Assembly: GCF_018596315.1 (NCBI RefSeq)
Contig: NZ_JAHEAG010000006.1
Coordinates: forward strand, 186,001 to 250,000
Length of the DNA stretch: 64,000 bases
Origin: Bradyrhizobium sp. SRL28
GTDB lineage: Bacteria; Pseudomonadota; Alphaproteobacteria; Rhizobiales; Xanthobacteraceae
Direction of reading: 5' to 3'
Part shown: piece after piece, positions 54,334-64,000 of the stretch
Numbering within the stretch: position 1 is the first letter of the stretch
Layout of the letters: the number at the start of each line of letters is the position of its first letter
Notes under the pieces: generated by a model
What the model was told of the DNA's origin: nothing
What the model saw: only the letters and a program-made list of their open reading frames with translations
Databases searched by the model: none
Program-made: the position numbers and the translations under genes

Positions 54334-55506
54334 TTATCGCATCGTCGGCGGCGTATCGAGATTGCCGGAAAGGATCGCCTTGCCGGCGTCTTCATAGTGA
54401 GCATCGCGGCCCTGGATCTGCTGCGCGATGGCGTGCATGTCGCGAAAGCGGCGCTCGAACTTGTTGGCGTTGAATACGGCGGTGGCGCCGGCCATGCGAT
54501 AGGCAGCGTCGACGACGGCGGCCGATTGATGGATGGTCCAGGTGGTGGCGATGCGCAGCGCGATGCGATGCGCTTCCGTGGTGGCCTCGCCGCGCGCCAG
54601 ATCGCGCCAGACTTCGGCGGCGGTCGCGTAGAGATAGGCCCGCGCCGCGCGCAAGCTCGCCTCGGTGCGGCCGATCACTCCCTGCACGGCATTGTTGTCG
54701 CGCATCGCCTTCAGCGCCTGCGGCGTCTTGGCGCGCGCCAGATCGATCGCCGCGTCGAGCGTGGCGCGGGCGACGCCGAGCGAAGTTGCCGCAAAGCCCA
54801 TTCCGAACACCATGTTGGTGGAGAGCTTGTACAGCGGACCGTTTTCGCGCCGTGCCTGGGGTTCGTCGCGAAGCGCGGCAAATTTTTCGGGGATGAAAAG
54901 GTTATCGACCGAATAGGAATCGGTGCCGGTGCCCCGCAGGCCGATGACGTCCCAGACGTCGTACATCGTGGCGCTGGTCACCGGAAACAGGATGGTGCGG
55001 ATCTCCAGCGAGCCATCCGCTTTGCGCCGCGGGGTGCCGTCGGCCTCGACGACTCGGACATGGGCGCCCAGCCAGCTCGCCTGCCGCGAACCGGAGGCAA
55101 AATCCCAGCGCGCGCTGGCTTTGTAGCCGCCCGGAACCGCCTGTACTTCATGGTTGATCGCGCCCCAGGCCAGAATGCCGGGCGCGACGTTAAAGATCTC
55201 ATTGGCGGCGTCGGGATCGAGATAGGCCGCCGTCATCGCGCAGACGCTGCACTGGCCGAGGCACCACGCGGTCGAGGCGTCTGCCTTGGCGACTTCCTCC
55301 TGCATCTGCATGAACGCTTCCAGCGAAGCCTCGATGCCGCCAAAACTCTTCGGCAGCAGTGCGCGGTAAAGCCCGTTCTCGATCAGCGCCTGTGTCACCG
55401 CTGATGTCAGCCGCCGCGTCCGCTCGATCTCGTCGGCCTCGCGCGTGATCAGAGGAGCAAGCGCGCGTGCACGCTCGACAAGGTCGAGGCCGGGATGCTT
55501 GCTCAT
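54334..55506 (-). CDS. Acyl-CoA dehydrogenase-like flavoprotein
   Basis: 390 residues. The all-alpha N-terminal domain (ENGLYRALLPKSFGGIEASL, ADASTAWCLGQCSVCAMTAA), a central beta domain (ASARWDFASGSRQASWLGAH, VWDVIGLRGTGTDSYSVDNL) and a C-terminal helical domain (AATSLGVARATLDAAIDLAR) follow the acyl-CoA dehydrogenase layout. It is closest in pattern to flavin-dependent hydroxylases of the HsaA/DszC type, which use reduced flavin and lack the CoA-dehydrogenase Glu. The substrate is unknown. Confidence 0.82.
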   Translation of the reverse strand: MSKHPGLDLVERARALAPLITREADEIERTRRLTSAVTQALIENGLYRALLPKSFGGIEASLEAFMQMQEEVAKADASTAWCLGQCSVCAMTAAYLDPDAANEIFNVAPGILAWGAINHEVQAVPGGYKASARWDFASGSRQASWLGAHVRVVEADGTPRRKADGSLEIRTILFPVTSATMYDVWDVIGLRGTGTDSYSVDNLFIPEKFAALRDEPQARRENGPLYKLSTNMVFGMGFAATSLGVARATLDAAIDLARAKTPQALKAMRDNNAVQGVIGRTEASLRAARAYLYATAAEVWRDLARGEATTEAHRIALRIATTWTIHQSAAVVDAAYRMAGATAVFNANKFERRFRDMHAIAQQIQGRDAHYEDAGKAILSGNLDTPPTMR

Positions 55507-55595
55507 GCGCTTCCTCGCATTCTCTTGTTCTTGGTATGAACGCGATGGTGACCCATCCGCCGCCCTCGATCAAGGCGGCGGCGATTGCCAGCCTC

Positions 55596-56831
55596 TCACG
55601 CCGTCGCTCGCCCCAGATCGAGCGACGGCTGCGACGGCCGCTTTGTCGACGGGAAGCTTAGCGCCACGGCGACGGCGGCTATGCCGATGGCGAAGGAGCC
55701 GACATAGAGCCAGTTATAGGCGTGGAAGGTGTCGAACACCCATCCGCCGGCCAACGGCCCCAGCGCCATGCCAAGGCTCGCAAAGGCGGAGACGGCGCCG
55801 AACACGGTGCCCATGATCCGCGCGCCGAAATATTCGCGCACCAGCACCGCGTAGAGCGGCATCACGCCGCCATAGGCGAGGCCGAACACCACCGATAGCG
55901 CATAGAATTCGCCGAGCTGGCCGACCGCGAGATAGCTCGCGACCGACAAGGCCTGCACGAACAGGCCGCCGACCAAAACGTGCTTGGCGCCGATGCGATC
56001 GGCCAGCGCGCCGAGCAGCAGACGTCCGCCAAGACCGGAGAACCCGGCAAGACTGTAGACGGTGACGGCGGTTAGCGGCGCGATGCCGCAGACCATGGCG
56101 TAGCTCACCATGTGGAAGATCGGCCCCGAATGCGCCGCGCAGCAGGCGAAATGCGCGAGCGCTAGCGTGATGAATTGCGGGGTTTTGAATGCCTGGGCGG
56201 CCGTCCACGGCACGTCAGGCTCGCCGTCTACGCCTGCTGTTGCAGACGCCGCGGCCTGCGGCGCTGGGCGCACCAGCAGTGAAGCCGGAATCAGCAGCGC
56301 CAGTGCCACGATGCCGATCACCAGCATCGCCGTGCGCCAGTCGTAGGTGGTGATCAGCCAGCTTGCGAATGGCGCGACCGTCAGCGGCGCCACGCCCATG
56401 CCAGCCGACACCAGCGCAACCGCGAGGCTGCGGTGATCCTCGATCCAGGCGCTCGCGGCCGCCATCATCGGCGCGTAGAAACTGCCGGCGGCAATCCCGA
56501 TCAGGACGCCGAACGCCAACTGAAATTGCCAGAGCGTGGTGGCTTGGCTCGCCGCGATCAAGCCGGCTCCCAGCAACAGCGTGCCCGACAGTACGACGAT
56601 CCGGGTGCCAAACCGGTCGGACAGCGCGCCCCAGAAAAATGCAGCCAGTCCCATGGCAAGAAAGTCGATCGTGGCCGCCGCCGATACGCCGCTCCGCGAC
56701 CAGCCCATCGCCTCCGAAATCGGCTGCAGGAACACCGCCAGCGACAGCATCGACCCGAACGCGACGCAGGTCATCAGCGCGCCTACGCCGACTACGACCC
56801 AGCCATAGTTGAACCGAGATGGCTTGCTCAT
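55596..56831 (-). CDS. MFS transporter
   Basis: 411 residues with 12 membrane segments and a cytoplasmic loop near the middle (VRPAPQAAASATAGVDGEPD). The MFS loop motif appears as WGALSDRFGTRIVVLSG between TM2 and TM3 and LLLGALADRIGAKHVLVGG in the second half. The pattern FNYGWVVVGVGALMTCVAFG at the start is typical of the monocarboxylate/oxalate-type subgroup. The substrate is unknown. It follows no obvious partner. Confidence 0.9.
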   Translation of the reverse strand: MSKPSRFNYGWVVVGVGALMTCVAFGSMLSLAVFLQPISEAMGWSRSGVSAAATIDFLAMGLAAFFWGALSDRFGTRIVVLSGTLLLGAGLIAASQATTLWQFQLAFGVLIGIAAGSFYAPMMAAASAWIEDHRSLAVALVSAGMGVAPLTVAPFASWLITTYDWRTAMLVIGIVALALLIPASLLVRPAPQAAASATAGVDGEPDVPWTAAQAFKTPQFITLALAHFACCAAHSGPIFHMVSYAMVCGIAPLTAVTVYSLAGFSGLGGRLLLGALADRIGAKHVLVGGLFVQALSVASYLAVGQLGEFYALSVVFGLAYGGVMPLYAVLVREYFGARIMGTVFGAVSAFASLGMALGPLAGGWVFDTFHAYNWLYVGSFAIGIAAVAVALSFPSTKRPSQPSLDLGRATA

Positions 56832-57054
56832 GCGTTTCCCCGCGCTTGTGGTGTTGTTTGTGTGCGCGGGGTGATGGTGGCCTATCCGCCGCCCTCGCGC
56901 AATGCAGCGAAAAGCAACCCTCTCATTCGGAGATGATGCGATTGTGCGTTGCGTTCGTTACACTGGCTCGTTTGTGGATTGCCCATCGGGCTCGCAACGC
57001 CCAGATATGCGTCTGCGCTTGATGCGCGAGCTGGATGGAAACGGTAGGACGTCA

Positions 57055-57546
57055 ATGCCGAAAATTCTGATTACCCCGTTTTCCGATGCCGATCAGCAGG
57101 GAGTCCTGGATGTCATCCTGCCAATCCAGCAACGCGAATTTGGCATTCCTATCACCGGAGCCGATCAGCCTGACCTCACGAATATTCCCGAGTTCTACCA
57201 GTCGGGAACTGGCGGCTTTTGGGTGGCTCGATCCAATGGCGACGTCGTCGGCACGGTCGGATTGAAGGATATCGGTTCAGGGCAGACGGCATTGCGCAAG
57301 ATGTTTGTTGCCGCTCCGTTTCGCGGCCGGGAGTTGGGCGTAGCCGGAAAGCTGCTCGACATGCTGCTGGCGCATGCCCGCGCGAAAGGCGTTGCCGAGA
57401 TTTTTCTCGGCACCACGGATAAATTCCTGGCGGCGCATCGCTTCTATGAAAAGCGGAATTTCAGGGAGCTGCCAAAAGCCGGCCTGCCCAAGGCTTTTCC
57501 GGTCATGGCCGTCGATTCGAAATTCTATGTCCTGAGCGTGTCGTGA
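57055..57546 (+). CDS. GNAT-family N-acetyltransferase
   Basis: 163 residues from the ATG at 57055 (an in-frame ATG at 57007 would add 16 residues). ILITPFSDADQQGVLDVILP opens the fold; TGGFWVARSNGDVVGTVGLK, the acetyl-CoA loop LRKMFVAAPFRGRELGVAGK and HRFYEKRNFRELP complete it. The acceptor is unknown. It converges on lepA with a palindromic repeat between. Confidence 0.87.
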   Translation: MPKILITPFSDADQQGVLDVILPIQQREFGIPITGADQPDLTNIPEFYQSGTGGFWVARSNGDVVGTVGLKDIGSGQTALRKMFVAAPFRGRELGVAGKLLDMLLAHARAKGVAEIFLGTTDKFLAAHRFYEKRNFRELPKAGLPKAFPVMAVDSKFYVLSVS

Positions 57547-57562
57547 CGCGATCGGCGAAGTC

Positions 57563-57646
57563 GTAGGGTGGGCAGAGCGAAGCGTGCCCACCATAGAGGC
57601 CGCGATTTGGAAGGGTGGTGGGCACGCTGCGCTTTGCCCACCCTAC
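57563..57646. repeat. Palindromic repeat (GTAGGGTGGGC family, double copy)
   Basis: Left arm GTAGGGTGGGCAGAGCGAAG from 57563, right arm GCTTTGCCCACCCTAC ending at 57646; each arm is itself palindromic (GGTGGGC/GCCCACC). It lies in the convergent junction between the GNAT gene and lepA. The same family is at 62028-62113 and, as a single arm, at 37946-37976. Confidence 0.85.
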
Positions 57647-57665
57647 ATTTTTCTTTCTCGCGCTA

Positions 57666-59477
<1,812 letters not shown>

Positions 59478-59589
59478 GGGGCGCGGGATAGCATTCACAC
59501 CCCTGTGCGGCAACCATATTGCTGTATTCTAAGGGGGATTCTTCACGCCAAGCTTTCCACTTGACCCCAAAACGCGCTACGCACGGGCC

Positions 59590-61188
59590 ATGTCGACTGC
59601 ATCCATTTTGCCCACGGCCGCGCGCGGCAAGCGCATTCCCACGATCCGGCGGCTCGGGGCATGGTTGGCCCCGCGCGCGAGCGATCCCAAAGCCGGCCTG
59701 TGGCTGGTGACCGGCTTTGCGGCGGTTCACGCGGTCCTGTGGACGCTGATTCTGGTCAATCTGAAGACCGGGCAGGACGTCCACATGGACGTCGCGGAAG
59801 CCTACGCCTGGGGGCAGAAGTTCCTGCTCGGCTATGGCAAGCACCCGCCGCTGTCGGGATGGGTCGCCGGCGTCTGGTTCATGCTCTTTCCGGTCACCGA
59901 CTGGGCGACCTATGCGCTGGCGATGGCGACGCTCGGCTGTGGCCTCATAATTTGCTGGCTGCTGGCGCTACGCGTGGTCGATCGCCGCCGCGCGTTCTTC
60001 GTCGTGGTGATGCTGGCGCTCTATCCGATCTTCAACTTCAAGGGTTTTAAATACAATCCGGATCTGTTGCAGCTCGTCACGCTGCCGCTTGTCGTGCTGG
60101 CCTATCTCGACGCGTTCGAGAAGCGCAGCATCAGATCCGGCGTGTGGCTCGGGCTCGCCGGTGCGCTGGCGCTGATGACCAAATACTGGGTGCTGACCAT
60201 GATCGGCGCCGTCGGCCTTGCCGCGCTGATCCATCCCGCGCGCCTGCAGTTCCTGCGCTCGCCGGCGCCGTGGGTTGCGATTGCCACGCTTACCGTCGCG
60301 ATGCTCCCGCATGTGATGTGGCTGAAGCAGGTGGACTTCGTCCCGCTCACCTATGCGGGCGATACCTATTCGATCACCGACCGCGCGCTGATCGACGATC
60401 TCGCGCTGGGCTATGTCGGCCATAACGTCGCGCTGCTGGCATTGCCGATCGTGCTCGGTGCGATCGCGCTGGTATGGCCGCTGCGGCGCTGGAAGCTGTT
60501 TCCGTTCTGGTCGCGCGGCGCCAATTCCGGCGTGAACATGTCCCAGGCGCTCAATGTCTGGATCATCCAGGCCGTGGTCGCGATCGGGCCGCCGCTCGGC
60601 GCCCTGTTATTCAAGGTCTACATCAAGACCGACTGGGGGATCCCGCTGTTCTTCCTGATGCCGCTCGCGCTGATCGCGATCCCGGCGGTACGGATCCGGA
60701 AAATCGCGCTGTTGAACCTGACGACGACCTGGCTGGTGATTTCGCTCGTTGTGCTGGGGATATCGCCAAGGATCGTCGCCCACGAACTCAGCGAAAAGCG
60801 CACCGCGGGCGCGACCTACCGGGCGCGTTCCGAACTCGCCCGCGAACTGACGGAAGCCTGGCACACGCGCTTTTATTCGCGCTGGCCGGTGGTCGCGGCC
60901 TATACCGATACCGGCCAGCCCGTCACCTTCTACAGCCCCGATCACCCGGCGCCGCTGACCCCTGACGAGTCGTGGTCGTCCGGCCTGACCTCGCTGGACG
61001 ACGCGAAGCGATCGGGCTTCATCGGCATCTGCGAGGTCGGCGACTGGAAGCTGGAAAAATGCGAGGCGTGGATGAAGGCCCATGCCGCCAATGCCGAGCG
61101 CATGGTGATGACCACGCGGCGATTCTTCTTGGGCTACCCCGGCCCCGCGACGGCCTGGAACATCTTCATCGTGCCGCCAGCCAAATAG
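59590..61188 (+). CDS. Glycosyltransferase family 39 (ArnT/PMT-like) membrane protein
   Basis: 532 residues. About 10-12 membrane segments follow a basic N-terminus. The catalytic acidic pair of the GT-C class is in the first periplasmic loop (HMDVAEAYAWGQKFLLGYGK), followed by HPPLSGWVAGVWF. FNFKGFKYNPDLLQLVTLPL and ALALMTKYWVLTMIGA are typical GT39 segments, and a C-terminal periplasmic domain covers about 400-530. It transfers a sugar from a polyprenyl-phosphate donor to an envelope acceptor, presumably lipid A or a polysaccharide; acceptor unknown. It is divergent from lepA (112 bp). Confidence 0.88.
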   Translation: MSTASILPTAARGKRIPTIRRLGAWLAPRASDPKAGLWLVTGFAAVHAVLWTLILVNLKTGQDVHMDVAEAYAWGQKFLLGYGKHPPLSGWVAGVWFMLFPVTDWATYALAMATLGCGLIICWLLALRVVDRRRAFFVVVMLALYPIFNFKGFKYNPDLLQLVTLPLVVLAYLDAFEKRSIRSGVWLGLAGALALMTKYWVLTMIGAVGLAALIHPARLQFLRSPAPWVAIATLTVAMLPHVMWLKQVDFVPLTYAGDTYSITDRALIDDLALGYVGHNVALLALPIVLGAIALVWPLRRWKLFPFWSRGANSGVNMSQALNVWIIQAVVAIGPPLGALLFKVYIKTDWGIPLFFLMPLALIAIPAVRIRKIALLNLTTTWLVISLVVLGISPRIVAHELSEKRTAGATYRARSELARELTEAWHTRFYSRWPVVAAYTDTGQPVTFYSPDHPAPLTPDESWSSGLTSLDDAKRSGFIGICEVGDWKLEKCEAWMKAHAANAERMVMTTRRFFLGYPGPATAWNIFIVPPAK

Positions 61189-61224
61189 AAGCGGCTAACC
61201 AAGAAAAATGGAAGGGGGTAACGC

Positions 61225-62022
61225 ATGGATCTCGACCTGACGGACAAGACGGCGCTGGTCACCGGTTCGACGCGCGGCATCGGGCTCGCTACCGCCATCG
61301 GGCTTGCGCAAATGGGTGCGGAAGTGATCGTCAACGGGCGCGACAAGGCGGCGGTCGGCGAGGCGGTGGCAAAAGTCCAACAGGCTACGCCGTCGGCCAG
61401 GGTGCACGCGGCGACGTTCGATCTCGGCAATGCGGCGGGCTGTGCCGCGCTGGTTGCGCAATTCCCTGACGTCGACATCCTCGTCAACAATCTCGGCATC
61501 TACGAGCCGAAGGGCTTCTTCGACATCGAGGACGCCGATTGGACCAAAATGTTCGAAGTCAACGTCATGAGCGGGGTCCGGCTGACGCGGCATTATTTGA
61601 AGCGGATGCTTGATAACAAGGACTGGGGCCGCGTCGTGTTCGTCTCCAGCGAGTCCGGTGTCTATATCCCGAAGGAGATGGTGCACTACGGCTTCTCGAA
61701 GTCGGCGCAGCTCGTCATCGCGCGCGGCGCGGCGGAGACGACCAAAGGCACCAATGTCACCGTTAATTCGGTGATGCCTGGCCCGACCTGGGTCGAGATG
61801 GCGCCGGTCCGTCTGGCCGCCCGCGCCGAGGCTGCCGGAACCACCGTCGACGATCTCGTCCAGCGCACCTTCACCGAACGCCGCCCGGCGTCGCTGCTGC
61901 AGCGCTACGCCAAGCCGGAAGAGATCGCCAATCTGATCTGCTACGTCTGCTCGAAAGCCTCCAGCGCCACCAACGGCGCCGCGCTTCGTGTCGACGGAGG
62001 GATTGTCACGAACCCGTTTTGA
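61225..62022 (+). CDS. Short-chain dehydrogenase/reductase
   Basis: 265 residues from the ATG at 61225 with GGAAGGGGGTAACGC upstream. The cofactor motif TGSTRGIGLATA is at about 14-25, the structural motif NNLGIYEP at 89-96, and the catalytic Ser141/142, Tyr155 and Lys159 are in VFVSSESGVYIP and YGFSK. VDGGIVTNPF closes the fold. It reduces or oxidises an unknown carbonyl/alcohol. It starts 36 bp after the glycosyltransferase. Confidence 0.92.
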   Translation: MDLDLTDKTALVTGSTRGIGLATAIGLAQMGAEVIVNGRDKAAVGEAVAKVQQATPSARVHAATFDLGNAAGCAALVAQFPDVDILVNNLGIYEPKGFFDIEDADWTKMFEVNVMSGVRLTRHYLKRMLDNKDWGRVVFVSSESGVYIPKEMVHYGFSKSAQLVIARGAAETTKGTNVTVNSVMPGPTWVEMAPVRLAARAEAAGTTVDDLVQRTFTERRPASLLQRYAKPEEIANLICYVCSKASSATNGAALRVDGGIVTNPF

Positions 62023-62027
62023 AGGCT

Positions 62028-62113
62028 GTAGGGTGGGCAAAGCGGAGCGTGCCCACCATCTCTCCGAAAACGTTGTCTTGAATGGTGGGCACGCTGCACT
62101 TTGCCCACCCTAC
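62028..62113. repeat. Palindromic repeat (GTAGGGTGGGC family, double copy)
   Basis: Left arm GTAGGGTGGGCAAAGCGGAG from 62028; right arm CACTTTGCCCACCCTAC ends at 62113. It lies between the convergent SDR and HPr genes, 5 bases after the SDR stop and 9 before the HPr stop. Confidence 0.85.
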
Positions 62114-62122
62114 GAATTCCGC

Positions 62123-62449
62123 TCACGTACCTTCTTCGTTAAACTTGTCGGCGATCAGCCCGGCGAGAGCATCGACCGCAGCTTGCGCTTCCGGTCCCTT
62201 CGCGGAGACCGTAACCGAGGTTCCCGGTCCCGCTGCCAGCATCATCAGACCCATGATCGACGTGCCGCCGACGGTCTCGCTGCCGCGCGTCACCCAGACC
62301 TCGGCATTAAACTTTTCGACCATCTGGACGAACTTGGCCGAGGCCCGCGCATGCAGGCCGCGCTTGTTGATGATCTGAAGTTCCCGCGAAATGGCGCCCG
62401 CAGGCACGCTCGGCCCGAGTTCCTTTTCGGGCGCGGCTTCGTCGCTCAT
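62123..62449 (-). CDS. Phosphocarrier protein HPr (nitrogen-type PTS)
   Basis: 108 residues from the ATG at 62449, with an N-terminal extension of about 20 residues before the core. The phosphorylated His33 is in NKRGLHARASAKF and the regulatory Ser64 in GGTSIMGLMML, the site targeted by HprK. The gene overlaps the EIIA stop by four bases (ATGA). With no sugar permease in the block, it belongs to a regulatory phosphorelay rather than sugar uptake. Confidence 0.95.
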   Translation of the reverse strand: MSDEAAPEKELGPSVPAGAISRELQIINKRGLHARASAKFVQMVEKFNAEVWVTRGSETVGGTSIMGLMMLAAGPGTSVTVSAKGPEAQAAVDALAGLIADKFNEEGT

Positions 62450-62847
62450 TTGCCGGCGAGCACGCGGCTGGCGATGGTGACGTATTTGCGGCCGGCTTCC
62501 TGGGCCATGGCGATGGCCTCGGGAAGCGGGCGCTCTTCGCGCACCTTGGCAAGCTTGACCAGCATGGGAAGATTGATTCCTGCGAGCACTTCCACCTTGG
62601 GACGGCTCATGCAGGAAATCGCAAGGTTGGAAGGGGTGCCACCGAACATGTCGGTGAGGATAGCGACACCATCGCCACTGTCGACGCGATTCACCGCTTC
62701 GATGATATCGCTTCGACACAGATCGGAGTCGTCCTCGGCTCCAATCGTGATGGCTTCAATTTGTTTTTGCGGACCCATGACATGTTCGAGCGCCGCCTTG
62801 AACTCGTCGGCAAGGCGCCCATGGGTCACAAGCACTAGACCAATCAT
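62446..62847 (-). CDS. PTS EIIA component, mannose family
   Basis: 133 residues from the ATG at 62847 with GGAG upstream. The phosphoryl-accepting His9 is in MIGLVLVTHGRLADEF; GDGVAILTDMFGGTPSNLAI is the family core. It receives phosphate from HPr. In alphaproteobacteria this protein has regulatory rather than transport roles. It is coupled to HPr by an ATGA overlap. Confidence 0.95.
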   Translation of the reverse strand: MIGLVLVTHGRLADEFKAALEHVMGPQKQIEAITIGAEDDSDLCRSDIIEAVNRVDSGDGVAILTDMFGGTPSNLAISCMSRPKVEVLAGINLPMLVKLAKVREERPLPEAIAMAQEAGRKYVTIASRVLAGK

Positions 62848-62979
62848 CGGAAACTCCTCGCGGGTGCTTTTTGGTGCACCGCACGAACGCGCCACTTTGA
62901 CCATCCAGAGGCCCCGCGCAAGAGGGCATCTTGGCTATTGTTCCAGTACTTGGCGGTAAACAGTGAGGCCTGTGCCGGT

Positions 62980-63504
62980 TTAATCGGAGGCGATATTGGG
63001 GCTTATATGGTTACCAATCCCCTTCAAGCAATCATGCGAAGGTTGAACAGGACCTGAACCGGCGGTTGTCGTCAGGGCAGCTGCAATCAGCGGGAGGGGA
63101 TTAAAGCCGATTCCAACGGGGATTCTCGGTAACAGTACACCGTTTAGGCGAATTGAGAGCGCTTCTGGCGGCGGCAGTCGCTCCGCATCGTTGGCCGCGA
63201 GATCGACCACAATGCCGACAATAGCCTTAATGGCGAAGTCGCAACGGCGAATGCCGAGGCCCCGGACCTCGATCAGGCCGGCCAGTTCCTGCGCCGGGCG
63301 GACCCACAATTGTTCGGCGACTGTGTCGAGATGGACACGGTCATCACCGACCAGAACGGCTGGCGGAAGCTGTCCGGCGCGTCCGGCGAGAATCAGATCG
63401 AGGGCCAGGCGGGACTTGCCGGCGCCCGACGGCCCGCGGATCAGCACGGCGCGGTCCCCCACCAGCACGGCGGAGGCGTGCACGCTCGCCCCCTGCGTCA
63501 TCAT
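62980..63504 (-). CDS. hprK: Short HPr kinase/phosphorylase
   Basis: 174 residues from the ATG at 63504, which overlaps the sensor-kinase stop as ATGA. It is the short alphaproteobacterial form, lacking the N-terminal domain of Firmicutes HprK. Walker A is IRGPSGAGKSRLALDLIL (about 22-39); LAGLIEVRGLGIRR is the conserved HprK signature. The tail after about residue 150 is poorly conserved. It phosphorylates HPr on Ser64, linking the PTS relay to the ChvG-type kinase gene it overlaps. Confidence 0.93.
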   Translation of the reverse strand: MMTQGASVHASAVLVGDRAVLIRGPSGAGKSRLALDLILAGRAGQLPPAVLVGDDRVHLDTVAEQLWVRPAQELAGLIEVRGLGIRRCDFAIKAIVGIVVDLAANDAERLPPPEALSIRLNGVLLPRIPVGIGFNPLPLIAAALTTTAGSGPVQPSHDCLKGIGNHISPNIASD

Positions 63505-64000
63505 GGCGCTGGCAGCCGAACCACGAAGCGCGCGCCGACCACCGTCGGCTTGCCGTCGGCATCGGCCGGGCCGTGGCGATTTTCCGCCCAGACCCGCCCG
63601 TTATGCGCTTCGATGATCTGCTTGGAGATCGACAGTCCCAGGCCCGAGTTCTGGCCAAAGCCCTGATGCGGCCGGTCGGTATAGAAGCGCTCGAAGATGC
63701 GCTCCAGCGCATCCTCGCCGATGCCCGGCCCGTCGTCATCGACGACGATTTCGATTTCCGAGCGCACACGGCGACAGGTGACGCGCACCTTCCCGCCGGG
63801 GTTGGAGAAGGATTGCGCGTTGGACAACAGGTTCGAGACCACCTGCCCGAGCCGGGAATCATGGCCTGGCACCGAGAATGTGTCGCGGCCCTCGAAGCGC
63901 GTTTCGACCACGACGTCGTGACCGAGCCGGGTTTCGTTGGCGACCGAGGTCAGCGTCGTCAGCAGCCGGCGCAGATCGACCGGCGCCATGTCCTGGCGCT
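63501..64000 (-). CDS. ChvG-type sensor histidine kinase, C-terminal part (cut by window edge)
   Basis: 166 codons of the C-terminal ATPase domain; the frame continues past 64000. N box QVVSNLLSNAQSFSNPGG, G1 box VDDDGPGIGEDALERIFERF, and G2 box NSGLGLSISKQIIEAHNGRV are intact. Position directly upstream of hprK-EIIA-HPr matches chvG/exoS in related genomes, where the two-component system responds to acidity and controls envelope and symbiosis genes. The name ChvG rests on this gene order. Confidence 0.9.
   Translation of the reverse strand, partial: RQDMAPVDLRRLLTTLTSVANETRLGHDVVVETRFEGRDTFSVPGHDSRLGQVVSNLLSNAQSFSNPGGKVRVTCRRVRSEIEIVVDDDGPGIGEDALERIFERFYTDRPHQGFGQNSGLGLSISKQIIEAHNGRVWAENRHGPADADGKPTVVGARFVVRLPAP

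Overview
The window looks like a chromosomal segment of a Bradyrhizobium-type alphaproteobacterium (Nitrobacteraceae). The grounds are high GC with strong third-position bias, several families of interspersed palindromic repeats typical of that group, and the right-hand block reading (minus strand) ChvG-type kinase, short HprK, mannose-family EIIA, HPr, which is a conserved alphaproteobacterial arrangement. No rRNA, tRNA, CRISPR array, transposase or integrase was recognised. About 58 intact coding regions, several broken genes and a set of repeats and candidate regulatory sites are described.

Left part (0-15 kb). A CNNM/CBS membrane protein faces a large outer-membrane protein in which an Omp25-like small barrel is fused to an OprB-type carbohydrate porin. 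A creatininase-family amidohydrolase is divergent from a tightly coupled operon: NMT1/THI5-like binding protein, ABC ATPase, permease, D-2-hydroxyacid dehydrogenase and an Inh-like double-domain secreted protein. A DGPF/YCII protein with its ECF42-type sigma factor follows, then a di-heme peroxidase, a cupredoxin and a chemoreceptor in one direction.

Accessory middle-left (15-24.6 kb). It holds an ABM monooxygenase, an AKR/DUF6064/GNAT operon with overlapping starts and stops, a DUF1326 protein, a GntP permease, LapA and HdeD small membrane proteins, and a TTT-type binding protein divergent from an IclR regulator. This stretch carries two short remnants of the 3' end of radC upstream of the complete radC, all in the same orientation. 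The IclR promoter region contains three palindromes with exact 22-bp periodicity.

Middle (24.6-39 kb). Metallo-hydrolase, SMP-30-like protein, map, mscS and a K+/H+ antiporter are followed by an AraC regulator with alpha/beta hydrolases. Two genes here (a hydrolase and an NTF2-like protein) are each broken by an apparent single-base deletion. From 35.6 to 38.8 kb the sequence is mostly decayed or repeat-derived, with a small membrane protein, an NTF2-like protein and a small open frame with a FixK-like box upstream.

Right part (38.8-64 kb). It contains a GrdB-like protein and a CaiB-type CoA-transferase, ilvD, modABC with a short ModC, a Spy-like protein, mepA beside an L,D-transpeptidase fragment, a PhyH-type dioxygenase, a second TTT binding protein divergent from a FAD monooxygenase, a PAS-PAS-GGDEF-EAL protein with a degenerate cyclase motif, a histone-H1-like basic protein, an acyl-CoA-dehydrogenase-like flavoprotein, an MFS transporter, lepA, a family-39 glycosyltransferase, an SDR, and the HPr/EIIA/HprK/ChvG block cut by the window edge. 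Palindromic repeats occupy five of the nine close convergent gene junctions, so they may serve as shared 3' ends.
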